From Lachnospiraceae bacterium UBA4348 (GTDB lineage: Bacteria > Bacillota > Clostridia > Lachnospirales > Lachnospiraceae), in contig DGTA01000037.1 of the NCBI GenBank assembly GCA_002394165.1, forward strand, positions 4,162 through 58,900: a stretch of 54,739 nucleotides of DNA. The letters run 5' to 3'. Every line of letters starts with the position of its first letter. Within the stretch, counting starts at the first letter, position 1. Below, piece by piece: positions 17,004-25,311 of this stretch. The notes under the pieces were generated by a model that saw only the letters and a list, made by a program, of their open reading frames with translations, made no database searches and was not told the DNA's origin. The position numbers and the translations under genes were made by a program.

Positions 17004-18303
17004 CCGGAAGTCACTGCGTACGCGTGCTTCCGATCAGCTCAGGCGCATGTCCTCCATCACAAGAAGGCTTCACTGGTATGCCATCCGAAAACGGTCCTTC
17101 CTCTTTCTGAGGATCGACCTGCTTTTCTTTGCGGCGCTGTGCCTGGGTTGGTGCGCCGACCGTGAGTTTGCCAAGACGGGCACGCTCGTCTGGGAAAATT
17201 CGCGTTCCTTTAAACTGGCCGAGAAGACAAATCAGCTTATATACACGGTGACTTCACCGGAGGGGAAAGTCCTTCTAAGAGCGGATGCGCTTAAGCCGCT
17301 GATTGTCATCAGCATCGCCGTGTTCTCCCTTTTTGCCCTCCAGATGCTGGGGCAGCTTTTTTCCTATTTCAGAGAAGATAAAAAAATAAGAAAGATCCTC
17401 TCGCCCATCAATGAGATCGCCCTCAAGGCGGATGAGCTGAGCCGTCTTTCTTTTTCCGAAGATAAATATCAGGAGATCGAGAAGGCCCTGGAGAATATAG
17501 ATCCCAGCCAGACCGCAGCGGATGTTCCGCTCTCCTTCAATGATCAGGATTTAAGCGGCGTGGAAGCGGCCATGAACAACCTGCTGCTGCGCATGCGGGA
17601 CAGCTACCGCCAGCAGGCCCAGTTCGTCAACGATGCGTCCCATGAGCTGCGCACACCCATCGCCGTGATCCTCGGCTATGCCAACATGCTTGACCGCTGG
17701 GGCAAATCCGATCCCAAGACACTCGAAGAGAGTATCACTGCCATCAAAAATGAAACACAGCATATGAACCATCTGGTGGAGCAGCTCCTGTTCCTGGCCA
17801 GAGGCGACAGCGGTAAGACGACCCTGGAGCTCGAGCAGGTCGACATCTGCACTCTCATGCAGGAAGTCTACGAAGAATCCTTCATGATCGACGAGGGACA
17901 CCGCTATCGGGCAAATATCCCGGATGAGAGCATCGTCATCACCGCCGATCCCGCCCTGCTCAAGCAGGCGGTCCGTATCCTTACCGACAATGCCGCCAAA
18001 TACACCCCGGACGGCATGGAGATCACCCTCAGCGCCGGCCTTACACCGGAAAACGAGCCCTATCTCCAGGTCCAGGATATGGGCGTAGGCATCCCGGAGG
18101 AAGAGATCCCTCACATCTTCGACCGCTTCTACCGCTCGGATGAAGTCCGGCACAGCGCCGGAACCGGGCTGGGCCTCTCCATTGCGAAATGGATCGTCGA
18201 CAAGCACGGCGGACACTTCGAGGTCCTGTCAAGACAGGACCTCGGCACAAGAATGCGTATCATCATGCCTCCCAAAGAGGCCTCCCCACCCAAAGGGGTC
18301 TGA
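16978..18303 (+). CDS. Sensor histidine kinase
   Basis: Membrane histidine kinase of 441 residues paired with the preceding regulator. Two membrane segments (about 43-60 and 107-127) flank a short extracellular loop of about 45 residues, so ligand sensing outside is limited. A HAMP-like linker follows. The phosphorylated histidine is H222 in NDASHELRTPIAVILGYA. The ATPase domain shows the N box (ILTDNAAKYTP), G1 (DMGVGIP), F box (FDRFYRSDE) and G2 (GTGLGLSIAKWI). The last codons and the TGA stop lie inside REP copy 3. With so small a sensor loop it may monitor the membrane or the DUF4342 proteins (inference). Confidence 0.95.
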   Translation: MSSNPEKSDRKSLRTRASDQLRRMSSITRRLHWYAIRKRSFLFLRIDLLFFAALCLGWCADREFAKTGTLVWENSRSFKLAEKTNQLIYTVTSPEGKVLLRADALKPLIVISIAVFSLFALQMLGQLFSYFREDKKIRKILSPINEIALKADELSRLSFSEDKYQEIEKALENIDPSQTAADVPLSFNDQDLSGVEAAMNNLLLRMRDSYRQQAQFVNDASHELRTPIAVILGYANMLDRWGKSDPKTLEESITAIKNETQHMNHLVEQLLFLARGDSGKTTLELEQVDICTLMQEVYEESFMIDEGHRYRANIPDESIVITADPALLKQAVRILTDNAAKYTPDGMEITLSAGLTPENEPYLQVQDMGVGIPEEEIPHIFDRFYRSDEVRHSAGTGLGLSIAKWIVDKHGGHFEVLSRQDLGTRMRIIMPPKEASPPKGV

Positions 18304-18346
18304 CCCTTTTCGTACGTTAAAGCGCGAAAAGGGTCAGACCCCTTTT
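18292..18346. repeat. REP-like repeat, family A, copy 3, overlapping the kinase stop codon
   Basis: Arms 18292-18312 and 18325-18345 are complementary around a decayed apex (TACGTTAAAGCG instead of CACGTTGAAGTG). The GGGGTCTGA of the left arm supplies the kinase stop codon. The right arm is followed by TTTT, and a convergent gene ends at 18358, so it may also serve as a terminator. Confidence 0.85.
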
Positions 18347-18357
18347 AAAAAATCCTT

Positions 18358-19683
18358 TTAATACAGCCTTGCCTGGCGATAGATCGTATCGCCCGCTTTA
18401 TAACCGGTCCAGAGTCTGAAGTCATCGCCGATCTCAAAGCCGGGGTCAAACCGCACGCTGAAGCCTGCCTGTTCGCTTGCCGGATCTTTTAATGCGTCTG
18501 CCACATCCGATCTCTTTACGGTATTCATAACGGACGCATACCGCTTTCCGCCGGCCTCCAGCACGGCCACGCGCTCTGCCCCGGAAGCTCCGTGGCGGAG
18601 CGTTCCTGTCTCCCAGCCATTCACTTCCATGAAGCGTCCGCCGCAGATGGTGATCTTGTCGCAGCTGAAAGGATCCGCATTTCTCTCATTAACGATCTTT
18701 ACTTTGCCTGCCGGCACAGCGTTCATCCGGTAACGGGCAGTGCGCAGTCTGGTCAGCTCCTCAAGGACCGCTCCCGCCGGATCATCGGTCTGCTTCAGGT
18801 CGATAAGAGTTCCCGTCTCGGGATGGCCTACCCTGGCGGTTCCGTCTGCATTGACCCTTACCCAGAAACGGTCCACTTCGTCCACCTTTTCCTGGTACCC
18901 GTCCTTATCGGCTTCAAAGGCCAGGAACGTTTCCTTCGATGGACCCGGCTGCCAGCTGATATTATCGTATCCCAGAGCATCGACAGCTTCGCGGACCTTT
19001 GTAAACTCTTCTCTGGTCAGCAGCTCTTCGATCACATCCGGCTTGTTCTCGGTATCCGCTGGATAGAAGAAAGGCGAGCGGATCTCGTGCACAGCCGGTC
19101 CTACCTCCTCGTGAGCTTTCCGCACGAGTGAGGGGAACTCCTCCATATTGCTCTTTAACAGCATGGAGATCAGCCAGATATCCATCCCCTCTTCTTTCGC
19201 AATCTTGGCGAGCCTGACGAGGTTATCATAGAAAAACGACATCTTTACACTCGTGACATGAGTGTAAACTTTCTCATCATAAGTCTCTAAGGACACATTA
19301 ATGTGATCCAGATTTGCCCGGCACATCGCCCTCAGGTCATCATCGGACAGCGGAACCACCAGGTTCGTGGTAAAGTAGCCCCTGTCCTTCAAAAAGTCGG
19401 GAAGCATCCCGACGATCTTGAAAAATTCCCGGTTGATGGTCGGCTCAAACCAGCACGAAGCGAGGAACTGTCCGTCTTTATTCAAAAGCGGCAGGATGGG
19501 CAGCACCTTTTCAAAAGTATTGGTCTTCATGCTGCAGGGCTTGAAAGAATCCCAGTCATTAAAACAGAATATGCACCGCGCATTGCAGTGATTCGTCGTA
19601 TCCAGCGAGATCATATCCAGCCCGTTGGGGGTGCGTTCAATAGTCACGTGCGATCGGTTGGGCTGTCTCTTAAATAAAAACAT
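18358..19683 (-). CDS. Radical SAM protein
   Basis: Radical S-adenosylmethionine enzyme, 441 residues. The cluster-binding motif CxxxCxxC is CNARCIFC (about 33-40) in SLDTTNHCNARCIFCFNDWD, resembling SPASM-type and antiSMASH-type tailoring enzymes. The barrel continues with TTNLVVPLSDDD and INVSLETYDEKVYTHV. The final 140 residues hold only scattered cysteines (FSCDKITICGGRF), not a full SPASM set, and end in an unrecognised beta-rich domain. GGGAG precedes the ATG. No precursor peptide or glycosyltransferase lies beside it, so the substrate is unknown. The first dozen residues are basic. Confidence 0.85.
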   Translation of the reverse strand: MFLFKRQPNRSHVTIERTPNGLDMISLDTTNHCNARCIFCFNDWDSFKPCSMKTNTFEKVLPILPLLNKDGQFLASCWFEPTINREFFKIVGMLPDFLKDRGYFTTNLVVPLSDDDLRAMCRANLDHINVSLETYDEKVYTHVTSVKMSFFYDNLVRLAKIAKEEGMDIWLISMLLKSNMEEFPSLVRKAHEEVGPAVHEIRSPFFYPADTENKPDVIEELLTREEFTKVREAVDALGYDNISWQPGPSKETFLAFEADKDGYQEKVDEVDRFWVRVNADGTARVGHPETGTLIDLKQTDDPAGAVLEELTRLRTARYRMNAVPAGKVKIVNERNADPFSCDKITICGGRFMEVNGWETGTLRHGASGAERVAVLEAGGKRYASVMNTVKRSDVADALKDPASEQAGFSVRFDPGFEIGDDFRLWTGYKAGDTIYRQARLY

Positions 19684-19707
19684 GTCTTCTCTCTCCCTTT
19701 AATAGTT

Positions 19708-19772
19708 TAATGTACGAAAAGGGTCAGACCCTTTTCTTGCTTTAACGTGCGAAAAGGGTCAGACCCCTTTCC
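19708..19772. repeat. Two direct half-units of REP family A
   Basis: Two copies of the right arm lie in the same orientation: GTACGAAAAGGGTCAGACCC at 19712-19731 and GTGCGAAAAGGGTCAGACCC at 19747-19766. Each is preceded by TTTAA and is by itself a near-palindrome (AAAAGGGTC-A-GACCCTTTT). The full inverted arrangement of the other copies is missing. Position is between the radical SAM start and the next gene's stop. Confidence 0.8.
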
Positions 19773-19775
19773 AGT

Positions 19776-20384
19776 TCAAGGTGTTATTGACATGAGTACG
19801 GTCATCAGCTCCGAGGGAGCTTCCGCGAAGCAGTGCGCTTCTGCTTTGATCAGCCTCTCTTCGCCTGTCAGGTCGAAGAAAGCGATCCCGACCACGTCTT
19901 CCTGTGCGCCTTCGTTGGCGGTGTAGGCAGCGCATGGAATATCATTCATTCTGACCAGGCCGTTGTAAACATAGCCGGTCTGGTTGAGCTTCTCACCGAT
20001 ACCCTCCAGTGTTGTTTTCCCGCCGGTTATCTCTGTCTTCACCAGAATTCCGGGGACAGGTTCCTCTTCTTCTGCCGGCATCAAAACCTGGAACAGGATG
20101 CCTTCCTTCTTCTGCTGTTCACTCAGGCTGACGATCTCCCACTCGGTCGGCACATACAATTTAAAGCCTTCATCGAGATCGATCCAGGTTCCCTCGTACG
20201 GAGCGCTTTCTTCCGTAAATTCATATGTCTCGATCTCACCGATCGTCTCAGTCTCATTTTCCTGTACTGCAGCTGTAGTTTCATCCTCGGAGACGGATTC
20301 AGCCGATATCGTCGTCGCGGTCATCGCACTCGTCATAACAGAAAAGATCAAAACAGTACCTAAACGAAACAGTCTGCGTCTCAT
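19776..20384 (-). CDS. Secreted protein of unknown function
   Basis: About 202 residues. I fix the start at 20384 because GGAAAGGAG lies 7 nt before that ATG. The signal peptide (RRLFRLGTVLIFSVMTSAMT) is followed by a Glu/Thr-rich linker and, from about residue 70, a compact alpha/beta domain with WIDLDEGFKLYVPTEWEIVS. That pattern recalls PsbP-like or lipoprotein folds built around a beta sheet (low-certainty analogy). There is no membrane anchor, LPxTG or catalytic motif. It has its own probable promoter at 20481. It may bind a surface or soluble ligand; no function can be assigned. Confidence 0.7.
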   Translation of the reverse strand: MRRRLFRLGTVLIFSVMTSAMTATTISAESVSEDETTAAVQENETETIGEIETYEFTEESAPYEGTWIDLDEGFKLYVPTEWEIVSLSEQQKKEGILFQVLMPAEEEEPVPGILVKTEITGGKTTLEGIGEKLNQTGYVYNGLVRMNDIPCAAYTANEGAQEDVVGIAFFDLTGEERLIKAEAHCFAEAPSELMTVLMSITP

Positions 20385-20480
20385 TATATGACTCCTTTCC
20401 GCAGGATCCATCTTCGGAATCATTGAAAAATATCGTCTCTCCTTCTTTCCGGTCACTCATAATCAGGCATATTTTGCATA

Positions 20481-20489
20481 ATTATAGCA
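20481..20489 (-). promoter_or_regulatory. Extended -10 promoter of the secreted protein gene
   Basis: Minus strand TGCTATAAT: perfect TATAAT (20481-20486) with a TGn extension. The -35 region is poor, which an extended -10 can tolerate. The leader would be about 90 nt. Confidence 0.6.
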
Positions 20490-20808
20490 TATAAGATGCA
20501 AAATAGGTACAAATAGATACAACAGCTTTCCGCAGCGGCTCATGTCCAACATTTTTGAGAAACTTCCGGCTCCCGGATCCTGAAATGATTTTTTTCATAA
20601 ACAGTGTGGATACTTCACACCCCTGCCGTATATATCAGTGTCAGGCAGACAGGGCCGGACGGCCGAAGCCCCTGTAAATATAGATCATCGTTTTTATAGC
20701 AGAAAATAAAATCTTCACCTGAAGAACACAGAATGAACACTGTTATTCCAGTAAAATGAACTTATCCGTGAATAAAACGGCAGATTTAAAAAGAAAGGAG
20801 CAGCAGCC
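20490..20808. other. Gene-poor stretch before a small plus-strand gene
   Basis: AT-rich and without a supported gene. It holds a hairpin at 20649-20675 (ACAGGG/CCCTGT with a GC-rich inner part) followed about 15 nt later by TTTTT. This could act as a leader structure of the 54-residue gene at 20809. No well-spaced promoter was fixed. Confidence 0.4.
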
Positions 20809-20973
20809 ATGAGAAAACTTACCAGAGATGAGATCCAGAAGATAAGGATGTGTATCAAAACATACTTTAACATTAACGGCGTCATGCCCGCCATGACAGA
20901 CATGATCGAATGGCTGGGTGCCGAGTACGCGCCGCTCCTGGCAATATACGAAGAAAACCCCTTCGCTGCATGA
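20809..20973 (+). CDS. 54-residue protein of unknown function
   Basis: Small gene with a strong ribosome site (AAAGGAG, 7-8 nt before ATG). The product starts MRKLTRDEIQKIRMCIKTYF and ends AIYEENPFAA. It is helical, with NGVMPAMTDMIEWLG in the middle. That layout (helix, NG, then MPxxxxMIxxLG) recalls the first half of LexA-type winged helices, a weak resemblance only. It is followed at 21049 by a good terminator, so it is a single-gene transcript on the strand opposite to both neighbours. No secretion signal or metal motif is seen. A small DNA- or protein-binding regulator is a guess. Confidence 0.6.
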   Translation: MRKLTRDEIQKIRMCIKTYFNINGVMPAMTDMIEWLGAEYAPLLAIYEENPFAA

Positions 20974-21048
20974 AAGAGCAGCCTTAAACCAAAATGGGAC
21001 ACACAAGCCCTCAAACTTGTTTACAATAAATAAGATAAGACATATACA

Positions 21049-21080
21049 AACCGGCACCGCAAAAACGGTGCCGGTTCTTT
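21049..21080 (+). terminator. Terminator of the 54-residue gene (bidirectional)
   Basis: Perfect 11-bp stem (21049-21059 with 21066-21076) around CAAAAA, followed by CTTT and later TTTTA. The converging gene stops at 21090, so it may serve both directions. Confidence 0.8.
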
Positions 21081-21089
21081 CATGTGATT

Positions 21090-22355
21090 TTACTGTGTGA
21101 TCAAGTCTTCGACCCCGAAGAAGCGAAGCAGTTCTTCATAGGGCAGGATAGTAAAAGAGTGTAAACCTTTTGAACGAAAAAAAACTTCTCCGGCCTCATC
21201 GTAAACCTGTTTCACAATATCGATCTGCTCTGTTATCGAACGGTCCGGGTCAAAACTGATTCCTGTCTCTTCAGCCATTTCCCGGACATGGGCAATTTGC
21301 TCTTCATGCAACTTGTCATATTCCTGCCGGAACGTTCCCGGATCTACCTCAATCGCGGCAAGCGCTTCCTCCAGATTTCCTTCAGAACGCAGTGCATTAA
21401 ACAGCCCGTCATCTTCGGTTATCATTTCTTTGGGACCGCCCATCAGCGCCTGCATGCTCATCTCGATTCCCATTAAACTGCAGAAAAAGCCGCCCGGAAC
21501 GCAGTTATACCATTTTCCGTCGTATTGGACGAGGTCTGTTATGACCAGGAAGATGCTGTTCTCATCCTCCATCAGCATTCCCCGTTCCGTAAAACCGGTG
21601 CCGCCATATATAACTCCCTGCCTGAACATGTTGTTTATGTTCTGCTCACGCAGATAATTCGGAAAAGCCTTCGCAAACGAAAGCGGAGAGATCGGAGCGG
21701 ACAGTTTCATGCCGGAAAGATCCGGAAACTGCTGGATCGCACTGACAAGCTCTTCCAGTTCCCGGCGCGATCTCATCGTGTTATCATCAAAAAGTCCGAT
21801 GTTCTTTCCGGCCCGGATATCCTGTGCGATACTGCTCAATGGCTCATCTGCGGACAAAGCGGCATTATTAACCGCGGCCATCTCCAGTGCAAGAGCGATC
21901 TGCCTGGTGATCTGATTTTGCCTGATCATAATATTGAGTTGTCCTGCAGTTTCGTTCGCTGCCGGTGTGATCGGGTTGGATGTGATCTGCGCCTGAAGCG
22001 GCAAAATAAACCCCACTCTCTGAAGCTGTCCGACATAATCATAGTGTTCACAATACGATTCGATCGCGAAAGTAGAAACCGCTTTCTCAAAATCGCCTTC
22101 TTTCAGCGCCTCACAGTAAGCTGTGATTGCTTCTTCCGGCGTATCAAAGCCGTCTCCTTCAATTCTGTTTTCCCGGGAAGTCAGCGCGGCCGCTTCCGCT
22201 CCCTCTGTCTCTTCCGGCGCCTCGCTCTGAACCTGAACAGCCCTCTCAGGTGCGGGACCTGGCGCGATCGCCGCCAGCGGCTGCAGGCTGATGTTTGACA
22301 TAACTCCGGCACAGATCATCACGGCGATCAGCTTTCGGTGTTTACACAGCATCAT
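21090..22355 (-). CDS. Secreted protein of unknown function with NTF2-like segment
   Basis: About 421 residues. The ATG at 22355 has AAAGGAGG 8 nt upstream. A signal peptide (KLIAVMICAGVMSNISLQPL) is followed by a Pro/Glu-rich linker, then FDTPEEAITAYCEALKEGDF. That last stretch is a pattern seen at the start of small NTF2-like domains (DUF4878-type). The remainder is mostly helical with LVQYDGKWYNCVPGG near 300, also typical of such domains. There is no anchor or catalytic motif. It is separated from the next minus gene by 39 bases and probably cotranscribed with the metallo-hydrolase and patatin genes. Function unknown. Confidence 0.7.
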   Translation of the reverse strand: MMLCKHRKLIAVMICAGVMSNISLQPLAAIAPGPAPERAVQVQSEAPEETEGAEAAALTSRENRIEGDGFDTPEEAITAYCEALKEGDFEKAVSTFAIESYCEHYDYVGQLQRVGFILPLQAQITSNPITPAANETAGQLNIMIRQNQITRQIALALEMAAVNNAALSADEPLSSIAQDIRAGKNIGLFDDNTMRSRRELEELVSAIQQFPDLSGMKLSAPISPLSFAKAFPNYLREQNINNMFRQGVIYGGTGFTERGMLMEDENSIFLVITDLVQYDGKWYNCVPGGFFCSLMGIEMSMQALMGGPKEMITEDDGLFNALRSEGNLEEALAAIEVDPGTFRQEYDKLHEEQIAHVREMAEETGISFDPDRSITEQIDIVKQVYDEAGEVFFRSKGLHSFTILPYEELLRFFGVEDLITQ

Positions 22356-22394
22356 TTTTCCGGCCTCCTTTTTGATCAAACCACTTCACTCTGA

Positions 22395-23084
22395 TCACTG
22401 CATACTCTCTCTCAGTCTCCGGATCAGTTCCTCCCTGGTCATCACATCCCAGTGTCCCGCCAGGGCGTATTCAAAATCGATCCGCTCCACGGTCATGATC
22501 AGCCTTTCCATCATCACGTTGTCCACTTCCCAGGTGGGATACACACCGCTGATGCTGTCTCCCAGGAACAGGCACTTCTCCTCAGGCACATAGATCAGCA
22601 CGGAATCATCCGTGTGAGGCGACTCGGCACTGAAAAGCTGCACATGCAGACCTCCCAGGTCGATCTCCATTTTTCCCTCAAACTCGATATCCGCGCTCAC
22701 CACTACCAGAGGCTGGCCGGTGGCGTACTCCGCCCGGATGGTCTCATCGAGCTCCAGGAAATAGTCGGCCGCCTTGTCGCCCAAACCGTTAATGATTCCC
22801 TTCAGATAAGCATTCGTGCGCTTTCCCGCGATCGACAGGCCGCCTATGTGATGCATCCCCAGCGTGTGATCCCAGTGCCAGTGGGTGATCGCGGTCAGCG
22901 AAGGCCTGGGAAGATCCGCCCCGTCCAGAGCGTTGTAGAACTCTTCCACGTGCTCCATCGAGTGGCCCGCATCCACCGCCATCGACAGACGGTCGCCGCG
23001 GATGTAGCCCAGCACCGGGCGGTCGCGCTCCACCTCAAACGGATAGTAGCAGATCCTGTCCGTGATTCGCTTTAAATCCAACAT
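22395..23084 (-). CDS. Metallo-beta-lactamase fold hydrolase
   Basis: 229-residue MBL-fold protein. The zinc motif HxHxDH appears as THWHWDH (H68, H70, D72, H73). Further ligands are probably the histidine in SAESPHTDDS, the aspartate in LFLGDSISG and the C-terminal ALAGHWDV. This complete set argues for an active binuclear hydrolase in the cytoplasm. Substrate specificity within the superfamily (thioesters, phosphodiesters, lactones and others) cannot be read. GGAAAGGAAG precedes the start. It lies between a patatin and a secreted protein, 24 bases after the patatin stop. Confidence 0.9.
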   Translation of the reverse strand: MLDLKRITDRICYYPFEVERDRPVLGYIRGDRLSMAVDAGHSMEHVEEFYNALDGADLPRPSLTAITHWHWDHTLGMHHIGGLSIAGKRTNAYLKGIINGLGDKAADYFLELDETIRAEYATGQPLVVVSADIEFEGKMEIDLGGLHVQLFSAESPHTDDSVLIYVPEEKCLFLGDSISGVYPTWEVDNVMMERLIMTVERIDFEYALAGHWDVMTREELIRRLRESMQ

Positions 23085-23108
23085 TTTCCGTCTTCCTTTC
23101 CTTCCGTT

Positions 23109-23966
23109 TTATTCCCGGGCCGGATCCAGGAAAGCTCGGAGCTCCTCCAGCCGCTTTTCCGCCTCGGCGCGGCCGATATCATAGACCCGCTGGAGCTCCT
23201 TCGGATTTCCCTCCGTCCGGCTTATGTTCAGTGCCTCAGGCGGCCGGATGACCAGCACCTCGTTATTCTCCTCGCGCTCGGCGATCTCCTCCATCTGCCG
23301 GTTGTAGCGGATATGCCGTACATTCATGGCCTGCACGATCTTCGGGTAATCCCGCATGAGCGTAAAAAACAGCGGCATAATGGAAGATTTCTTCTTTTCA
23401 AAGCCCTTCGGCTGGGTAAGGATGATCACATTCCGGTCAAAGCCCTTTCTCTCCATAAAACGGAAGGGAACCGGATCTACGATCCCGCCGTCGAGAAGCT
23501 TGTATCTGCCGATCTCAACGATCTTTGAGACCAGCGGCATGGAGGCGGAAGCCCGCATCCACTCGATGTCGTTCTTCCCGCCGTCCTTGCAGTTGTGATA
23601 GACGATCCTGCCCGTCTCCACATCCGTGGCCCCCACATAGAATTCCATGGGGTTGGCCGCGAACGTTTCCACGTCAAAAACGTCCAGTTCATCGGGAATC
23701 TGCCTGTAACAGAAGTCAACGTTGAAATAGTCTCCCGTTTTGATAAGCGAGCGCAGGCTCGCGTAACGGGGATCCTTTCCGTATTTCAGGTTATAGCGGA
23801 GGGCTCTGCCGATCTGTTTCGACTTGAAATTGCAGCCGAAGCAGGCTCCGGCGGAGATGCCCGCCGACCCGTCAAAGGTTATGTCGTTCTCCAGCAGCAC
23901 ATCGTTCACGCCGCAGGTGAACATTCCCCTCATGCCGCCGCCTTCCATGATCAGGCTTGTCTTCAT
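23109..23966 (-). CDS. Patatin-like phospholipase
   Basis: Patatin-fold acyl hydrolase of 285 residues, similar to bacterial YjjU-type proteins. The oxyanion loop is GGGMRGMFTCGV (about 9-20), the nucleophile S39 is in GISAGA and the catalytic aspartate is in LLDGG (D159). No signal peptide, so it probably acts at the inner face of the membrane on lipids. AAAGGAG lies 10 nt before the ATG. Same strand and close spacing with the metallo-hydrolase and alcohol dehydrogenase genes suggest one transcript. Confidence 0.92.
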   Translation of the reverse strand: MKTSLIMEGGGMRGMFTCGVNDVLLENDITFDGSAGISAGACFGCNFKSKQIGRALRYNLKYGKDPRYASLRSLIKTGDYFNVDFCYRQIPDELDVFDVETFAANPMEFYVGATDVETGRIVYHNCKDGGKNDIEWMRASASMPLVSKIVEIGRYKLLDGGIVDPVPFRFMERKGFDRNVIILTQPKGFEKKKSSIMPLFFTLMRDYPKIVQAMNVRHIRYNRQMEEIAEREENNEVLVIRPPEALNISRTEGNPKELQRVYDIGRAEAEKRLEELRAFLDPARE

Positions 23967-24003
23967 ATTCTGTCTTCTCCTTTAAAGTATACCGACTGCC
24001 GTC

Positions 24004-25179
24004 TCAGATCATCAGCCGGTAGATATTTGCGCAGTCTTCCTCCGTGAGGGTAGTAAATCCGGAAATGCTTCCGCCCCGTCCGTTCCCGCGGCAGAGCGAT
24101 TCCACCATCTTCGGGATGTCTTCCTCTTTTGCGCCAAGCTCCTCGAAATTGCCCGGCATCCCGATGGATTTAAAGAAGCGCCGCAGTGCCTCGATCCCGG
24201 CTCTTGCCGTATTCTCGGGATTGGCAAAATCCATCTGGCAGCCCCACACACGGACGGCCGCCTGGGCAAAGCGCATCACGTTGTGCTTCATCACATAGGT
24301 AAAGTTGGCCGGAAGCGTGACCGCCAGTCCGGCGCCGTGAGCGCAGTCATAGAGAGCGGAAAGCTCATGCTCGATGTCGTGGCTGGTCCAGTCCTGGCTG
24401 CGTCCGACGCCGCAGGAATTATTGTGTGCCATCATGCCTGCCCACATGATATTCGCGCGGGCCTCATAATTGTCAGGATCCTCGATCACGCGCGGGCCTT
24501 CATGGATCATCGTTAGAAGAAGTCCCTCGATCAGCCGGTCGGTCACCTCCACCTCTGTTGTGTTGGTCAGGTAGCGCTCATACAGATGTGCCATGATGTC
24601 CGTGATCCCGCAGGCAGTCTGATAAGGCGGCAGGGTCTGCGTCAGCGCCGGGTTGAGGATGCTGAAGCGGGGCCGGATGGCATCGCCGGTCGCGCCGCGC
24701 TTGAACATGCCCTCCTCCTTCGTGATCACAGAATCCGGGCTTCCCTCGCTGCCCGCGGCCGCGATCGTTAAGATGGTTCCGATGGGAAGAGCCTTTTCGA
24801 TCAGCTTTCCGCTGTAGAAATCCCAGAAATCCCCGTCATAGACAACGCCGGCCGCGATCGCTTTCGAGGAGTCGATCGTGCTTCCGCCGCCGACGGCCAG
24901 GATGAAGTCGATCCCTTCCTTCCGGCATAATTCGATTCCCTCATAAACAAGGCCGCTTCTGGGATTGGGCTTTACACCGCCAAGCTCTGCATAAGGAATA
25001 TTCTCTTTATCCAAAGAAGCTTTCACGCGGTCAAGCAGTCCCGAACGAATCACACTGCCGCCGCCATAGTGAATAAGGACTTTGCTTCCTCCAAAGCGCC
25101 TGACCAGGCTTCCGGCCTCGTTTTCCCTGTCCTTGCCGAATGCAAAAAAAGTAGGGGAGTAGAAGTTGAAATCCTCCAT
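24004..25179 (-). CDS. Iron-containing alcohol dehydrogenase (butanol dehydrogenase type)
   Basis: Group III NAD(P)H-dependent alcohol dehydrogenase, 391 residues. The nucleotide-binding GGGS motif is in FILAVGGGSTIDSSKAIAAG. Metal-binding residues are expected in GITDIMAHLYERY, in the HNNSCG region and in DCAHGAGLAVTLPANF. The overall pattern (FNFYSPTFFAFGKDRE at the N terminus) matches the BDH-like subgroup that reduces aldehydes to alcohols in fermentative clostridia. GGAAAGGGAAA precedes the ATG. The physiological aldehyde is not deducible. Confidence 0.93.
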   Translation of the reverse strand: MEDFNFYSPTFFAFGKDRENEAGSLVRRFGGSKVLIHYGGGSVIRSGLLDRVKASLDKENIPYAELGGVKPNPRSGLVYEGIELCRKEGIDFILAVGGGSTIDSSKAIAAGVVYDGDFWDFYSGKLIEKALPIGTILTIAAAGSEGSPDSVITKEEGMFKRGATGDAIRPRFSILNPALTQTLPPYQTACGITDIMAHLYERYLTNTTEVEVTDRLIEGLLLTMIHEGPRVIEDPDNYEARANIMWAGMMAHNNSCGVGRSQDWTSHDIEHELSALYDCAHGAGLAVTLPANFTYVMKHNVMRFAQAAVRVWGCQMDFANPENTARAGIEALRRFFKSIGMPGNFEELGAKEEDIPKMVESLCRGNGRGGSISGFTTLTEEDCANIYRLMI

Positions 25180-25311
25180 TTTTATTTCCCTTTCCGTAGA
25201 TGCTTTGTATTATGAATCATGTTATTATCACTATACAGCATCGCAGGCATATCCGGTCAAGTGTTTCTGCATTTTTATACTATTTTTAGATAAAAGGGAG
25301 GTTTTTACCTG

